Source: Lindgomyces ingoldianus (taxonomy: Eukaryota > Ascomycota > Dothideomycetes > Pleosporales > Lindgomycetaceae). Taken from it: a stretch of DNA of 64,000 nucleotides. The position numbers were made by a program, and so were the translations under genes. The notes beneath the pieces were generated by a model. That model was not told the origin of the DNA, did not search any database, and saw only the letters and a program-made list of their open reading frames with translations. Below, one piece after another: positions 1 through 9,623 of this stretch. Every line of letters starts with the position of its first letter. The stretch's first letter is position 1. The stretch lies in the NCBI RefSeq assembly GCF_010093535.1, contig NW_022985197.1, positions 594,726-658,725 on the forward strand, written 5' to 3'.

Positions 1-248
1 CTCGGCGTTGGATGCTTAATCAGCGACCCACCTAAACAGGTAAAGCGCCATTGGCATTGAGTGCGAGAACCTCACAGGCAGCTGGACTCACTGATACTCT
101 CTTTCACATTACTCCTTCACTGTCCACCTTGACACCTTCTCCATCTGCTCCAGTTAATAAGGAATTGAGTCTTGGGCTCTCGCTGATTATACCACTCCCT
201 GAAAGCGGTGAACGCACAAAGAATCCAGCACCACACTAGTTACTCAAT

Positions 249-809
249 ATGGCCAAAGACAAAGCAATTGGTAAAGGAGTCCCTAACAGACATTTACATG
301 CTAGGGCCACATTTTTGTATCAAGCAGCTGCCTACTTGACACTGCAAGCTGGGGATGATGGCTTAGGTTTAGAAACGACTGAGCATCCCACACAGAAAGA
401 ATCCTGCAAACAGCTGTCAGCCACACGCGGGAATTCTGGGCTCGCACTCCAGCTAGGTGCACACCTTCGCAGTGTATCTTTGAAAGGCCAAGTTCGCCTC
501 TCTCCTCACTTGAAACGGTCACTCTGCAAAACCTGTAACGCTGTGCTTGTACCTGGCCAGAATTCTACTCAGGTCCTACAGAACAAGAGCAAAGGGGAGA
601 GAAAACCGTGGGCGGATGTTCTGTTGATTCAGTGCAAACTGTGTGGCAGCCAGAAGCGATACCCAATTGGAGCAACACGGCAACAAAGGAAGACCAAACG
701 GGCCCTAAGTACCAGGGACCAATCTGCCGGTATTCATTTTGTGGACATCGAACCACTCCATTCCGCCACTCTTCCTATCGAGACCGACCACGACCCCGGC
801 TCTGGGTAG
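249..809 (+). CDS. RPR2: RNase P protein subunit Rpr2/Rpp21 (SNM1 family)
   Basis: Single-exon gene of 186 aa beginning at the ATG at 249. It encodes the zinc-ribbon subunit of nuclear RNase P, which removes 5' leaders from pre-tRNAs. The N-terminal stretch 'NRHLHARATFLYQAAAYL' (about residues 13-30) is the helical signature of the Rpr2/Rpp21 family. Two CxxC pairs, Cys93/Cys96 and Cys129/Cys132, form the zinc ribbon, and the second is followed by 'GSQKRYPIG', typical of the family. Length fits the family. The C-terminal 45 residues are basic then acidic and look disordered. It converges on the hydrolase gene downstream (about 180 bp between stop codons). Family assignment is confident; the choice between Rpr2 (RNase P) and Snm1 (RNase MRP) rests on overall resemblance only. 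Confidence 0.85.
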   Translation: MAKDKAIGKGVPNRHLHARATFLYQAAAYLTLQAGDDGLGLETTEHPTQKESCKQLSATRGNSGLALQLGAHLRSVSLKGQVRLSPHLKRSLCKTCNAVLVPGQNSTQVLQNKSKGERKPWADVLLIQCKLCGSQKRYPIGATRQQRKTKRALSTRDQSAGIHFVDIEPLHSATLPIETDHDPGSG

Positions 810-987
810 GAGCTAGCATGAGCATACTAGAAGACCATAGCCGTCACTTGTAACAGGAGACATGGGACGAGTAAGTTGCTTTTCAATATATACAATCCTA
901 AAGCAGTGCAATGTAAAGCTAACCGAGATATACAAGGATTCTAGATATCTGCATCACACTCACCGAAAGAGAGGTTACATAAGACAG

Positions 988-1830
988 TTAATCCACGCCA
1001 AACTTCCTGACAAACAAGACTATATCGTCTAGCTGTTCAGGTTCCTTGATCCAATGGCCATTCCTCTCCGCTCCCATGTACTCATGCACTTCGATTTTTG
1101 CTTCAAGAGCTCGGAAAATTGCTGAAAGGTCATGGCAGTTCCTGATATTGACTGGAATGTCATCGGTGCCATGGCCTAAGTAAATGGGCATCTTCCGCAC
1201 ACACTTGTCGATCGTTTCCGTGGAGACGAAAGGTTCAAGCCCAAGGATATCGAGGAAAACGTGGCTAAGGGTTTGGATCGCTGGTGCCAGGCGTTTAGTG
1301 GACGTCCCAGTGGTGTCTGCTGCTTGTTTCGCCTCAGCTGTGAAGGGCATCCATCCACTCAATCCTATGAATCCTCCCAAGGTCCCTTGTGCTATTGCTG
1401 CGCCCGTAAATAAAGACCACAACGCGGTTGCCGCTCCTTGAGAGAAACCGCCGAGAATGATTCGATCAGACCTTCCGCCCAGCCGATTTGCTTCATCTTC
1501 AATAATGTCCTTGATGAAATGTATTCCATCTCTCAAACCTGCGACGTTGAGATCTTTCCTCTCGCTCAGGTCATCCAGAGAAAAGGTGTCGCACCAGGCC
1601 GACCGTTTCTCCTTGAAAGGTGTGCACCATCGTTGGCCAGCGTCGGGAAATACCCAGCGGAAAGTGGGAAAGCTAGACGTCAGATTTTGAGGTGAAGCAG
1701 ACGTTTTGAGTGAGAGAAGGTCGGAGGCAAACTCCTTAGCTGTGCTGCTACGTCCGTGCAGGAGAATTATTGTGTGCGTGTGGGGGCCATTGGGCTGAGG
1801 CTCGATGATGGTGGACGGTGGATAGGACAT
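988..1830 (-). CDS. acyl-protein thioesterase / phospholipase-carboxylesterase family hydrolase
   Basis: Single exon, 280 aa, ATG at 1830. An alpha/beta hydrolase of the APT1/lysophospholipase (Abhydrolase_2) family, which hydrolyses thioesters or carboxyl esters such as S-palmitoyl groups on proteins. Visible motifs: 'LLHGRSS' at residues 24-30 (oxyanion-hole loop), nucleophile elbow 'GGFSQGAA' with Ser130, 'GHGTDDIPV' carrying the acid Asp223 (or Asp224), and 'NGHW' with His259. At 280 aa it is longer than classical APT1 (about 230 aa), with inserts near residues 160-205, so it belongs to the extended fungal subgroup whose substrate is not established. No signal peptide is visible, so probably cytosolic. 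It is transcribed toward RPR2. Confidence 0.85.
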   Translation of the reverse strand: MSYPPSTIIEPQPNGPHTHTIILLHGRSSTAKEFASDLLSLKTSASPQNLTSSFPTFRWVFPDAGQRWCTPFKEKRSAWCDTFSLDDLSERKDLNVAGLRDGIHFIKDIIEDEANRLGGRSDRIILGGFSQGAATALWSLFTGAAIAQGTLGGFIGLSGWMPFTAEAKQAADTTGTSTKRLAPAIQTLSHVFLDILGLEPFVSTETIDKCVRKMPIYLGHGTDDIPVNIRNCHDLSAIFRALEAKIEVHEYMGAERNGHWIKEPEQLDDIVLFVRKFGVD

Positions 1831-2830
1831 ACTGAAGGACTTGAAGGATTTACAGTCTCTTTACCATAATAAATATCCTTCCATTTATGTCAATTGTGCA
1901 CCCTTGTCAAGAGTTAGGCACCAGCGCGCTACCGTGAACTAGCATGCAACTATGCGAGCAATCCGAAACCACCCTTGACTATCTACAGCATACCTCGGTA
2001 TTCTCACAACCACAGAACATGACCAGGGGCGGACTTACTGGTCTGTTGAACCTCTTGCTGAAATGGGAAGGTTCAAACGAGGAGGAGCCTTCTGTGTTAA
2101 ATCAGATTCTTGTCGTGTTCGTTCGTATGTGCCAACCTGCAATATCATTGCATTTCAGATAGCGCATACTACAGAATGCTGGGAGTTGACGTAATATTCA
2201 TTTTCTATTTCAAGAGCTAGAATTGAGTGGAGATTTACTATGATGGGTATCTAGATCTTGCTTTCATTTCACTTAAGCATGGTTGTCCCATTCCTGTCAT
2301 TCAACGGAGTATGCCCGCGGAGTATCAAGCAAGCTTCGCTCACTTGGAGATTTTTGAATCCTTCTAAGGTTGGACTACTATCAATTACCACTAACACGCT
2401 ACCACTACAGTGCAAATACTTTGTCTTCCAAGCGCAAAGTAGACGGAATCTTCTTCAAACGTGAGTAGTCTCCCATCTTTAGGCTCACACTAGAACCGCG
2501 GTGCGTTGCCCACTCAGCCCGGGAGCCCACAGTTATGTGCACGTGATGGCGTGTTGTCGTGGTTTCCAATGGTCCGTGTGTTGCCCCACTATCTTACATA
2601 CCAAACGACCGCGACGCTGAGTAACATATTAGCTGGAACATAGACACCATTACCGCAATTGTCTTGCGTCCTCAACTTCAAAATCACAGAATCTCAAGCT
2701 GCGACCACAGCTAATTTCTCCCAACAGCCAAGGAAGTCACGCCCATCTGAGGCGCTGCGGCTTCCGTAGAGGCGCCTACTTTCCTGATCTCGACCACTTG
2801 CCAATCTTGAGATTTTTCCTAACTCCTTCC
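1831..2830. other. intergenic region between divergent genes
   Basis: About 1 kb separating the hydrolase (-) from the zinc-finger gene (+). It must hold both promoters. No convincing coding sequence, repeat or RNA gene was seen. Confidence 0.6.
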
Positions 2831-5365
2831 ATGGTGGAATCTTTTCCGGGTGGTCCTGTTAATCGTGCTTACGAAGTCAACTTAGACATGGTTGGACCAC
2901 CATCACCCCCCAAGCTGGAGCATCACTGTGGCATATGCTCGAAATCATTCAGAGTGAAACTTGCTCTTAAACAGCACATGCTGCATCACAAAGAAATGCG
3001 GAGCGCTTGGACATGCAAAGTGTGCAACACGCGATTTGAGGATGAGCTGGCATTGGAACAGCACAGGATAAAGACTCTCCATGATCTAAGGCCGGATAGC
3101 CAGTGCCACACTTGCAAGCAGTATTTCCCATCGGCCAACAAACTTAATCGGCACCGCAAATTCCCGTTACCTTGTGCGGATGCTTTCCGGAAGCCATCAG
3201 AACCCAAGAATCGCAACGGACCAGCCCAGATGCCTCGCCTAGCGAATTCTCCAGGAAAGGAGTATGCACATCCTACTCCCAAATTCAGCCTATCGTACAT
3301 CGAACCGTCACCAGATATAACTCGCCTAACGTACATTGAGCCATCTCCGGGACAGACGAGTACTACGAGTGCTGAGGGCCCGTATTGCGATGTATGCAAG
3401 AAGTATTTTGCTAACCGAGGAGCGTACAACAATCACTGGTTAGGCTGCCGACCATCACTACCAGTTCAAGCTCTCCCGGCTCGGTCTTCACAGGTTCACG
3501 TGGCCCTAGCCAAAGATCCAAAAGGTCGAGCTTCGCTCAAGTGGACTGAGCGAGAAGAGAAATACGAAGAGGAACTGATGCGTGAGAAGAACAGCCGCCT
3601 GGAGCGCGCGATTAATGATATGAAAGCACTTGAGCTTCAGCGAGAGCACTGGAATCGTTCACACCGGGAGATGATATACGAAATAGAGGAAGGGGAGGGA
3701 AACGATGTGGACAAAGTAGTTCAAGCACGGGCTCTCCTTACTGCGAACATTTCTGTGCACGCACCAGCTGTTCAAGATGTGTCTGTCCCAGCTCCGGAGA
3801 CCTCACCAATTGTAAAGACAGATACGTCATCTGATCCGGTGGAGGGCTCAATCAAGGAACAGCCGCAGGCTCAAGCATCAGCTGCAACCCTCTCACGGCA
3901 AGGTGGACCTGTGGTGTCCCCACCACAACGCCAGAAGGACGTATCTAAGTCTGCAGTGATTGCGCAACGACAGGATAGACCACCAAAGTCTCTCATGGAA
4001 GCATCAAAGCCCATTCCAATCACCCGGTCAGTCTTTCCTCCCCAGCTAGCTCAGCCTGCATTCCCACCACCTATAGCTCAGACTTCGACGACAAATATTC
4101 CGAGTGCGCCGGCCCCAATCAGTTTCCAATGCAAAATTAGAGGATGCCAAGCAACATTCCAATCTAAACCTGCGTTGAACGTTCACAAAGCAGACATACA
4201 TGGAGTTGGCGGTCGGAATCCTGATCTCCATCGAAAGGATCCATACATGCTTTCTCATATTCAGAAACAAAGTCCAATCGAGTCAGAAGTATATAGGCCA
4301 CATCAATCTCCGGGCATAACCACCCCACGAAATCTGAGGGGAGGGGAATACCCTGCAAGCGGTCACCCTTCTGATGGCTATCCGAGTCCCCAGCAACTAG
4401 CTGCCCCGGCATCCTACTATCCACCAATGGGACCTTCCGGTCTACCAGGCGCTACTAGCTCCTCTGTCAGTGGCCCTGAAGATATGATTCAAGCACGAGA
4501 GATCCGTGAGAAGATCATGCGTCTTTTACTGCAGTCCGATGTTGTCATCCACCATGATGGAAAGATTACATGTGGCGGTATTAATTGGACTCGGGTCGGA
4601 GTTTCGAGGCAGCGTGAGGTTGCTGGTATGTTTGCCAAACTTTGCCATCTGCCAGAGACGCTCCAGTACTCTGAGTATCTTCCACCTCCCAAAACCTTCA
4701 AGGACGAGTACACTGCCGACTACCCTGTTGGGAGATTCAAACTTTCCCCGGAGCGATTCATCACCAAGCCGACTCTGGAGGTTGTAGCAATTTCTTGCAG
4801 TAGGATTACCTTAGCAAACGGACTCCAAGAGGTGGTCAAAATTGCGGCTATTGATGTGACCTCCTGCCGGATCTTAATGAATCACCTTGTCTGCACAGAC
4901 CCGAAGGCCTCGGTGCGGGACTGGCTCACGAATACTACCGGATTGACTGCCTGGCGTGACATGGAAGCTGCCCGCCAACTAGGATACAAAGTCTTGAAGG
5001 GATGGTGGGCAGCTCGAGCTGCACTTTGGAAGTTCATTGACAAGCAGACCATTCTGGTTGGCTACAACCTCCGGGGTGAACTAGATGCACTTCGAATGAT
5101 CCATGGTCGGTCTGTTGACGTTGCTAAAATTGTCGAAAAGGCCGCCAGTGGGCCGCTATCCAAGCAACAGCTAAGTCTTGAGAGTTTGTGTCGAGATCTT
5201 CCCGCCGCTCATCTTACGACCAATCCAACCTTCGGCCAAGATGCTCTACAAAATGCTTTCGCGATCCGGGAGTTGTGTCTTTATATTATCAAGAATGAAG
5301 ACAATACCAAGAGGTGGGCAAAGGCGAAATCATTGGACTATCAGCGGGCCACAGGCACCGCTTGA
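2831..5365 (+). CDS. multi-C2H2 zinc-finger protein with degenerate RNase D/Rex4-like exonuclease domain
   Basis: 844 aa, single exon. The first in-frame ATG is at 2831; the reading frame extends 11 codons further up without an ATG. N-terminal zinc fingers: Cys33/Cys36/His49/His53, Cys62/Cys65/His78/His84, and a C2HC type Cys92/Cys95/His108/Cys115. A further finger 'YCDVCKKYFANRGAYNNH' lies near residue 195, and another ('CKIRGCQATF...H...H') near residue 435. A charged coiled-coil-like stretch (about residues 240-290) and a long Pro/Ser/Gln-rich region lie between them. The last ~200 residues follow the plan of the Rex4/ISG20 DEDDh exonuclease fold, but the catalytic positions are changed: 'AISCSR' where AIDCEM is expected, 'NLRGELDAL' where NDL is expected, and Gln/Asn where the last His/Asp are expected. 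Probably a nucleic-acid-binding protein without nuclease activity. Role unknown. Confidence 0.8.
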   Translation: MVESFPGGPVNRAYEVNLDMVGPPSPPKLEHHCGICSKSFRVKLALKQHMLHHKEMRSAWTCKVCNTRFEDELALEQHRIKTLHDLRPDSQCHTCKQYFPSANKLNRHRKFPLPCADAFRKPSEPKNRNGPAQMPRLANSPGKEYAHPTPKFSLSYIEPSPDITRLTYIEPSPGQTSTTSAEGPYCDVCKKYFANRGAYNNHWLGCRPSLPVQALPARSSQVHVALAKDPKGRASLKWTEREEKYEEELMREKNSRLERAINDMKALELQREHWNRSHREMIYEIEEGEGNDVDKVVQARALLTANISVHAPAVQDVSVPAPETSPIVKTDTSSDPVEGSIKEQPQAQASAATLSRQGGPVVSPPQRQKDVSKSAVIAQRQDRPPKSLMEASKPIPITRSVFPPQLAQPAFPPPIAQTSTTNIPSAPAPISFQCKIRGCQATFQSKPALNVHKADIHGVGGRNPDLHRKDPYMLSHIQKQSPIESEVYRPHQSPGITTPRNLRGGEYPASGHPSDGYPSPQQLAAPASYYPPMGPSGLPGATSSSVSGPEDMIQAREIREKIMRLLLQSDVVIHHDGKITCGGINWTRVGVSRQREVAGMFAKLCHLPETLQYSEYLPPPKTFKDEYTADYPVGRFKLSPERFITKPTLEVVAISCSRITLANGLQEVVKIAAIDVTSCRILMNHLVCTDPKASVRDWLTNTTGLTAWRDMEAARQLGYKVLKGWWAARAALWKFIDKQTILVGYNLRGELDALRMIHGRSVDVAKIVEKAASGPLSKQQLSLESLCRDLPAAHLTTNPTFGQDALQNAFAIRELCLYIIKNEDNTKRWAKAKSLDYQRATGTA

Positions 5366-5915
5366 TTGTCCTGCACAACAACGCCCATACAGCCTACGAA
5401 CGTATAATTCCAGACAAGCAAACAGGAAAGAAAGGAATAAGGATGAAAATGGTGGATACCTAGGCTATAAAGAAAGGAAAGGTGATGAACTGAATGAAAC
5501 GAAACGACACCCATGCTTCCAAGAATGAAAAGCTCCACTCTATAATGAAATAAAACAGCGGAAACGCAACCGGTTGATCATATTAAAGTGTAATAGTAGT
5601 TTGCAATAGGATTGATGGAATGGAGTTGTGTCTATCGATGACGTCTCCAGATCACATTGGAGGACCATGTCAATGGGAGAAATCGTCCGAATAAAGATGA
5701 CACTGTATAGCTCCTTAGCTTTCCTGAAGTATCTCCTAGTGTACTTAGAAGGTACTTCCTTATAAGTCACTAGGATAGAGTGGAATGGACCACATGATTA
5801 TTTCCCTTTCTGCTTGAATATCCGTCCGCGATGCGTGATGTGTGCGAGTGAGGTTTCGCAATTCTAATTCTATTTCCCCAGATATCCATCCAAATCCCCA
5901 AGCCCACAAACCCCA
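5366..5915. other. convergent 3' intergenic region
   Basis: 550 bp between two converging genes. AT-rich 3'-flank sequence; nothing coding or repeated was recognised. Confidence 0.55.
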
Positions 5916-6787
5916 TCACTTCCCCTCATTAAGCCTACCCTCTTCATCCTTCTCCACAACATCCACGACAAACGCCCCTCCTAACAAAATCGCCGGCTCC
6001 TCGATACTATGATGTTCATAACTTAACGTCCCTACACCCCCCGCCTCTAATATTAAACTCGGATTCCCCTTCAAATCCTTCCCAATCCACCTTGCCGCAA
6101 ATGCTCTTAATATATGTCCATGCGCCACTATCAGCACATCATTCGGAACCCCCTGCTTCCCCTTCCACCCGGAGTCTTTGCCAAACTGGCCTTCATGCCA
6201 CTTCCCTCTTATCTCCGCGATTAGGGCATCAAGACGGGAGGTGACTTCTTCGGGGGATTCGCCGCCTTCACACCCATCGCGCCATATGTCCCAGTCTGGG
6301 GGGAGACCGCGGGAGAGTCGGGAGGCGCGGATTTGAGGTGATGTGAGGCCTTCGTAGGATCCGTAATCCCATTCGCGAATGGAGGGGGTGATGGAGATTT
6401 TGGCGTTTGTGCGGATGTCAAGGGACTGGGGCGAGGCGGGGGTGGAGGAGTTATGCCATGGATAGCGGTCTCGACATCCTAGGTCTAGGAGTTCGAGGGT
6501 GCGTTGGGCGCGGTGGCGGGGGGATACGTAGCTTGAATTCACTGACTTAGTACAGGAAATAACAGAGATGGAGGGGGAAAGAGAGAAAGGGAGGAAAGGA
6601 TTGCGTACATGTGTGCGAGATTTCCGGGGACGATGAGTCTGTCGTCACCGACGAGCGCTTTGCCGGTCGCTTGCACTCGCTTTTCGCCGTTGGAGGTTAA
6701 GGGGAGTTCGGTGGTGCCGGTGTGGCGGCCATTGAGTGACCATTCCGTCTCTCCATGCCGGATTATGAAGACCCTTGGGTCTGGCAT
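5916..6787 (-). CDS. histidine phosphatase, SHB17-like (sedoheptulose-1,7-bisphosphatase / phosphoglycerate mutase family)
   Basis: Two exons, complement(5916..6531, 6609..6787), 264 aa. The intron (6532-6608) has donor GTACGC and acceptor AAG; the join gives 'NLAHIYVSPRHRAQRT', exactly the family motif around the second active-site Arg. Other motifs: 'IIRHGETEWS' with phospho-acceptor His11 and Arg10, 'REWDYGSYEGL' at about residues 112-121 (acidic catalytic residue), and 'IVAHGHILRAF' with His197. The WDYGxYEG form is characteristic of the yeast Shb17/YKR043C group, which dephosphorylates sedoheptulose-1,7-bisphosphate to feed riboneogenesis. Substrate is inferred from the family only. Length is normal (yeast Shb17 is about 271 aa). 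Confidence 0.87.
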
Positions 6788-7315
6788 TGTTGCAGAAAGC
6801 TGGATGCCAGGTGACGGGTGCTTGGAGGAGCTGTGGGTGAATTGCTACACAGAGGGATCAAGCCGACGGAGAGGAAGTTAGTTACGGTAAAACACTGAGG
6901 CCTAACATTTGCTAAGAGGAAGTAAAATCTCGAATACTAAAAGAAAGTAAGGCAAATTTAGGAAATTCCGGAGGTGAGAAGGGGTGATGATCACGGAACA
7001 GATGAATAGAGGGGTAGCTTCTACCCCACCATCCTGTATCATGGAATTTCTCCCGCTGGTTCAGTCAGCTTTATATATCTGTTGGTCGGCTTCAACCCAA
7101 GTTTGAAACCACTCAAGTATGTTTTCTTCATTCCGCAAAAGGTGCGATCGGCATTGAAACTCGATTTTTGCCTGCTGAAATCGTTTTGGTGTGCTAATTC
7201 TCTAAGGTATGTACAGTTTGCCCTATTCATCAAAGTCCAACACATCTACAACCCATCGGTATGGTATGCTTCAAGCCGATGCGTCCCGTCTACTACCATA
7301 CGGCCGTCAGCAACC
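6788..7315. other. intergenic region
   Basis: 528 bp between the histidine phosphatase start and the CBM1 gene's stop; promoter of the former. No feature recognised. Confidence 0.5.
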
Positions 7316-8128
7316 TCATCTTCTAACCTCCCGCTTAGCTGTATCATCCGCAACACACTGATGATAATAATCTAAAGCTCAAAATCAGCAATTGATCAAA
7401 CGTAAGTGTTTTTCAGATACGTACCATTCTGCAAAACACAAACAGCTCCTGACACACACTTTGTGCATCCTGTCCATGGCACACCTCCATAGTATCCTCC
7501 ACACTGGTAGTACAGGGGCACGGGACATTTCGTACTGCTCGGTCCACTGTCTTCTGGTCCTGTTTTAGTACCCGAAGTGACCACTGGCGGCTTCTGTGAA
7601 GTTTTGATAGTCTAGGATTGGATTAGCGTTTGGTCGCAACCCGCGATCGGCTACTAGGCGAGATAGAAGGTTTCATTGAACACTAAAGACATGTACCTTT
7701 GTGGGCGGATAGTTTGGTTCGTCAGTCGTTTCGGGGTCCGGCGGCGAATATCTACTCGTGCTACGGGGAATAGTGGATGTCCTCTTGCTTGTCGGCGTTG
7801 GCGTCGGCGTTGGCGTTGGCGTCGGCGTCGGCGTACTAGTCGTCTTGGGTGGAGATGATTTAGGTGTTGTGGTCGTTTTCGGCACCCCTCCAGGCACGGT
7901 GTACGTGGTGGGAATATCGATAGTCGTTGGAGGATTGTCAGGGCAATTGACTCCGAGACATGTGATGGTGTAGGTTTTGTCCCTCTGCCTTTCCTCGAAA
8001 CGATTATTGTGCGGCGCCTAGTACCTTTAATTAGCTAGTTGATGTGACGATGTGAGTGTAGGTGTACATACCGCAAGTAAAACTGAAAAGAAGGCCGACA
8101 AGACTACCGTGAACGCAAGGAGCTTCAT
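7316..8128 (-). CDS. secreted protein with C-terminal CBM1 cellulose-binding domain
   Basis: Four exons, complement(7316..7371, 7425..7611, 7697..8017, 8072..8128), 206 aa. Exon 1 is a clean signal peptide of 19 residues, 'MKLLAFTVVLSAFFSVLLA'. Exon 2 encodes a short domain with two Cys, 'TITCLGVNCPDNPPTT', then a Thr/Pro/Ser linker with a run of alternating TP. Exons 3-4 encode the CBM1, 'YYQCGGYYGGVPWTGCTKC...CVLQNDYYHQC'. The last Cys and the 'DYYHQC' signature appear only when the 53-nt intron 7372-7424 (GTACGT...TTTAG) is removed; without splicing, translation stops early and loses them. After the CBM1 comes a short basic tail ending 'KREVRR'. No catalytic domain is present, so it is either a non-enzymatic cell-wall/cellulose-binding protein or a member of an unnamed secreted family. 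Acceptor of exon 3 could be 18 nt further on without changing frame. Confidence 0.85.
7790..7842. repeat. hexanucleotide-type minisatellite coding for Thr-Pro repeats
   Basis: Tandem copies of GTCGGC/GTTGGC (plus strand) that encode alternating Thr-Pro on the minus strand in the linker of the CBM1 protein. Such in-frame repeats tend to vary in copy number between strains (inference). Confidence 0.75.
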
Positions 8129-9623
8129 GATCGCGGAGGTAGGAGAAATTTCAGGACAAAGCGGGCGGAGAAAAAAATCATCGAACTGACGAGAAATGCC
8201 CTCTGTATGCTATATGAAGAATCTTATATTGTGATCGCCTGGTTGTCGGTTACTGACCTGCAGTATCCCGCTGTTCGTCGCGGCAAAGGCATTTTGGCCT
8301 ACATGTCGAGAATTAGGCCGTCCTGGGCGTTTTTTTTTGTGAACCATGCTCTGTAACATATTGACACCAATCTAATTCACCCTAGCCAAGCGACTTGACC
8401 CTCCGCTTTGCGTTAGAGAGATGCTGTGGTCATCAGAATCCCATTATACGGAGTTGCAACAACAATGTCGGGGCGGGACGGATCCCAATGCACAACAATA
8501 TCTGAAAAAGGCTTCCAAGCTAAGCATGGATTTAATGCTTTCTCCCCAGTCACACAGCGACTGCAATGTCGATATTAGACAGGTGGGGTCACGGATATTT
8601 AGTGTACTCGAAAACAGCAGTAAACCTCAAGTCTAACATATGCTAGACGCTAGTAGCCATGTTAGAAAATAAACTAGAAGATTTGGTGTCTGACAATAGC
8701 ATACTCGCCCCAGGTCATGACATTGGAAAACGATCAGATCACTGAGTCGAAGCTATTTCCGTCGTCCCTCGCATGTTAGCTTTTTACCCGCAAATTAGAT
8801 ACGACAGAACCCACGCCAAGAGTCAAGAGTTAGAGGAACTTGCCGAAGCCTGATTCCGGTGGTGTGTACCGTATGAACGGTCCCTCAGTCTTACCAGGCA
8901 CAACGAGATTGAATTAGATGATTGCTAGGGCCGTGAACCGGACCTTAGACCAATTATCAGCAAAGTGTAAATTATGTGCAGGAACGAGGAACCCGTATTA
9001 CGCGGGAGGCGTGAGGTGGAGATCAATAATACCAGTTAGATAAAACCAGGGAAGTGTTTAAGGGAAACGTCCAGCCAAAGGCCAGGATACTGGAGATTGA
9101 ATTAGAAGGGAAAGAAGCTAATTCTTCCAGGAAGCTCATCGCCACCCAAGCGCCTTATCTTTAAAAGACAGCCTTCAGATCTCGCTAAGGTAAGAGTGCC
9201 ATTGAGCCATGGTGGTTATTGACGGAAGAATGAATCCGACGAAATAAAGTGAGTGCGTGCAAAAGACACTGTTCCTGGTAAAAGCGAGTACGAGGATCAT
9301 GAGATTATAGGGGAGGTTTTAGAAAACAAGGACTGAAGGTATTGCAGGGCTCCTCGATTTGTCTTCCTGTCGGAATTGCGAGTATTCACCCCCACATGGT
9401 CTTATTGAAGCCTCAGACTGCTAGCCTGCTGTATGCTGTCAATCGTAGACCAAGGGCGCTTTCGGAAACCTGTACTGTGTTCGTACAACATTTCCAGCGC
9501 CACGGGGTCCTTGTTTGAGATCTAGATTTAGCGCTCGATGGGGTTCGTAGAGCAAAGCCCAATGCTAGGCAAAGCATTCTCGTCTCTACTACAGAGCTTA
9601 ACGGAGAATATTCTCTACCGTCT
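8129..9623. other. intergenic region, 1.5 kb
   Basis: Upstream region of the CBM1 gene and 3' flank of NAA50. Stop codons are dense in all frames, and no RNA gene or repeat was recognised. Confidence 0.55.
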
